This document shows positions 5,929-6,472 of a stretch of DNA of 6,472 bases, one piece after another. Origin of the DNA: Elusimicrobia bacterium RIFOXYB2_FULL_48_7 (GTDB lineage: Bacteria; Elusimicrobiota; Endomicrobiia; CG1-02-37-114; XYA2-FULL-39-19). The stretch covers positions 1 through 6,472 of the forward strand of contig MGVM01000134.1 in assembly GCA_001800495.1 (NCBI GenBank), written 5' to 3'. The translations under genes and the position numbers were made by a program. Below the pieces are notes generated by a model. The model saw nothing but the letters and a program-made list of their open reading frames with translations. It searched no databases and was not told the DNA's origin. Position 1 is the stretch's first letter. Each line of letters starts with the position of its first letter.

Positions 5929-6472
5929 CTATTTGAGCTTGCTGTAGGCCTTTTCAATCTGTTCTTTCATATTAATAGCAGATTTTTCCAGGGCCACGCA
6001 GTAAGAACTGACAACTTTTTCGTTCAGGGTAACGTATTCCTTGTTGAGCATGCCGACTTTTTCCCCTGTAAAACGATTCCCCTGGCCTTTAACAACAAGC
6101 CCGGTGTTCACGGCTATCTCGCCCTTGCTTGTAACCATGACTAACGCCGTGCTGATGTTCGGCGTAGCCGGGTCAACCCCGATGAGCTTGAAGCTCATTC
6201 CGGGTTTCTTGTAACCCATGTCAAATTCAAGAATGGCTACCGCGTCGACCCCGAGTTTCTTGCAAAGGCCGGCAAGCGCTTTCTTCATCCCTTCCTTCGG
6301 GTCTTCGGCATCGCCGGAATAAATATGGGTGCCGCTCTGCGCAACGCTCTCAATAGGCACAAAGATCATCCTGGGAGCTATGAACCAGTCTGCCGATTTG
6401 AAAGTAGAAGCCAGCTTGATCAATGACCCGCCTGTCCCCTGCCCCTTCGCGATATCGTTAACAAAGTTCTGG
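5929..6472 (-). CDS. Uncharacterised protein, C-terminal part (5' end beyond right edge)
   Basis: The frame is open from the right edge to a TAG at 5929-5931, giving 180 full codons. I see no stop upstream, so the gene starts outside the window; an in-frame TTG at 6423 is an internal Leu and not a credible start. I do not recognise the family. Visible features: an early IAPRMIFVPIES strand segment, then SGTHIYSGDAEDPKEGMKKA leading to a helix, GVDAVAILEFDMGYKK (a buried strand pattern), TALVMVTSKGEIAVNTGLVV (two strands), and a charged C-terminal helix ending in KAYSKLK. Alternating strands and helices with a G(V/A)DAV.I.E/Y segment recall small exported or lipoprotein-type proteins of unknown function, but no signal peptide can be checked here. 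One Cys pair (residues GLCKKLG and SYCVALE) is present. It is followed by a strong terminator, so it ends its transcript. Confidence 0.8.
   Translation of the reverse strand, partial: QNFVNDIAKGQGTGGSLIKLASTFKSADWFIAPRMIFVPIESVAQSGTHIYSGDAEDPKEGMKKALAGLCKKLGVDAVAILEFDMGYKKPGMSFKLIGVDPATPNISTALVMVTSKGEIAVNTGLVVKGQGNRFTGEKVGMLNKEYVTLNEKVVSSYCVALEKSAINMKEQIEKAYSKLK

Noticed and set aside
5899..6144. Plus-strand open frame of 81 codons over the terminator and right-hand gene
   Set aside because: It begins inside the terminator stem region and is antisense to the supported gene, with no ribosome site.
6421..6423. TTG at 6423 as the start of the right-hand gene
   Set aside because: The frame continues open to the window edge with protein-like sequence (NFVNDIAKGQGTGGS), so the TTG is most likely an internal Leu codon.

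Overview
The window reads as a stretch of a bacterial genome in which every gene I can support lies on the minus strand. Elaborate secreted proteins built from a beta-helix plus fibronectin type III-like (FN3) repeats containing TYYFRMW-type motifs are common in environmental, metagenome-derived lineages. My guess at a candidate-phylum-like bacterium (Elusimicrobiota-like) is weak inference, as no ribosomal or marker gene is present. The promoters are ordinary sigma-70-type sites.

Layout. (1) Positions 1-3897 hold one uninterrupted minus-strand reading frame of 1299 codons that runs off the left edge. It encodes the N-terminal part of a very large exported protein: signal peptide, two copies of a small beta-rich module, a right-handed parallel beta-helix, then at least seven FN3-like domains of two distinct subtypes. 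(2) Positions 3898-4041 are its control region: a strong promoter, a dyad over the predicted transcription start, and three tandem 9-bp repeats in the leader. (3) Positions 4042-5787 are an apparently intact insertion sequence of the IS1182 type, with 14-bp terminal inverted repeats, one DDE transposase, its own promoter, and a palindrome and 13-bp direct repeats around that promoter. (4) Positions 5788-5872 are a T/G-rich degenerate repeat. (5) Positions 5873-5900 are an intrinsic terminator ending the transcript of (6), the 3' part of an unrecognised gene at 5929-6472 that enters from the right edge.

How the parts relate. The insertion sequence sits between the unknown gene and the surface-protein gene, with its left end only 13 bp upstream of the surface gene's -35 box. 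It shares the surface gene's direction and I see no terminator between them, so transposase read-through could add to surface-protein expression. The unknown gene is separated by its own terminator and is probably unrelated. I see no CRISPR array, tRNA, rRNA, reverse transcriptase or defence-gene cluster. The most unusual parts are the modular surface protein and the repeat-rich regulatory region in front of it.
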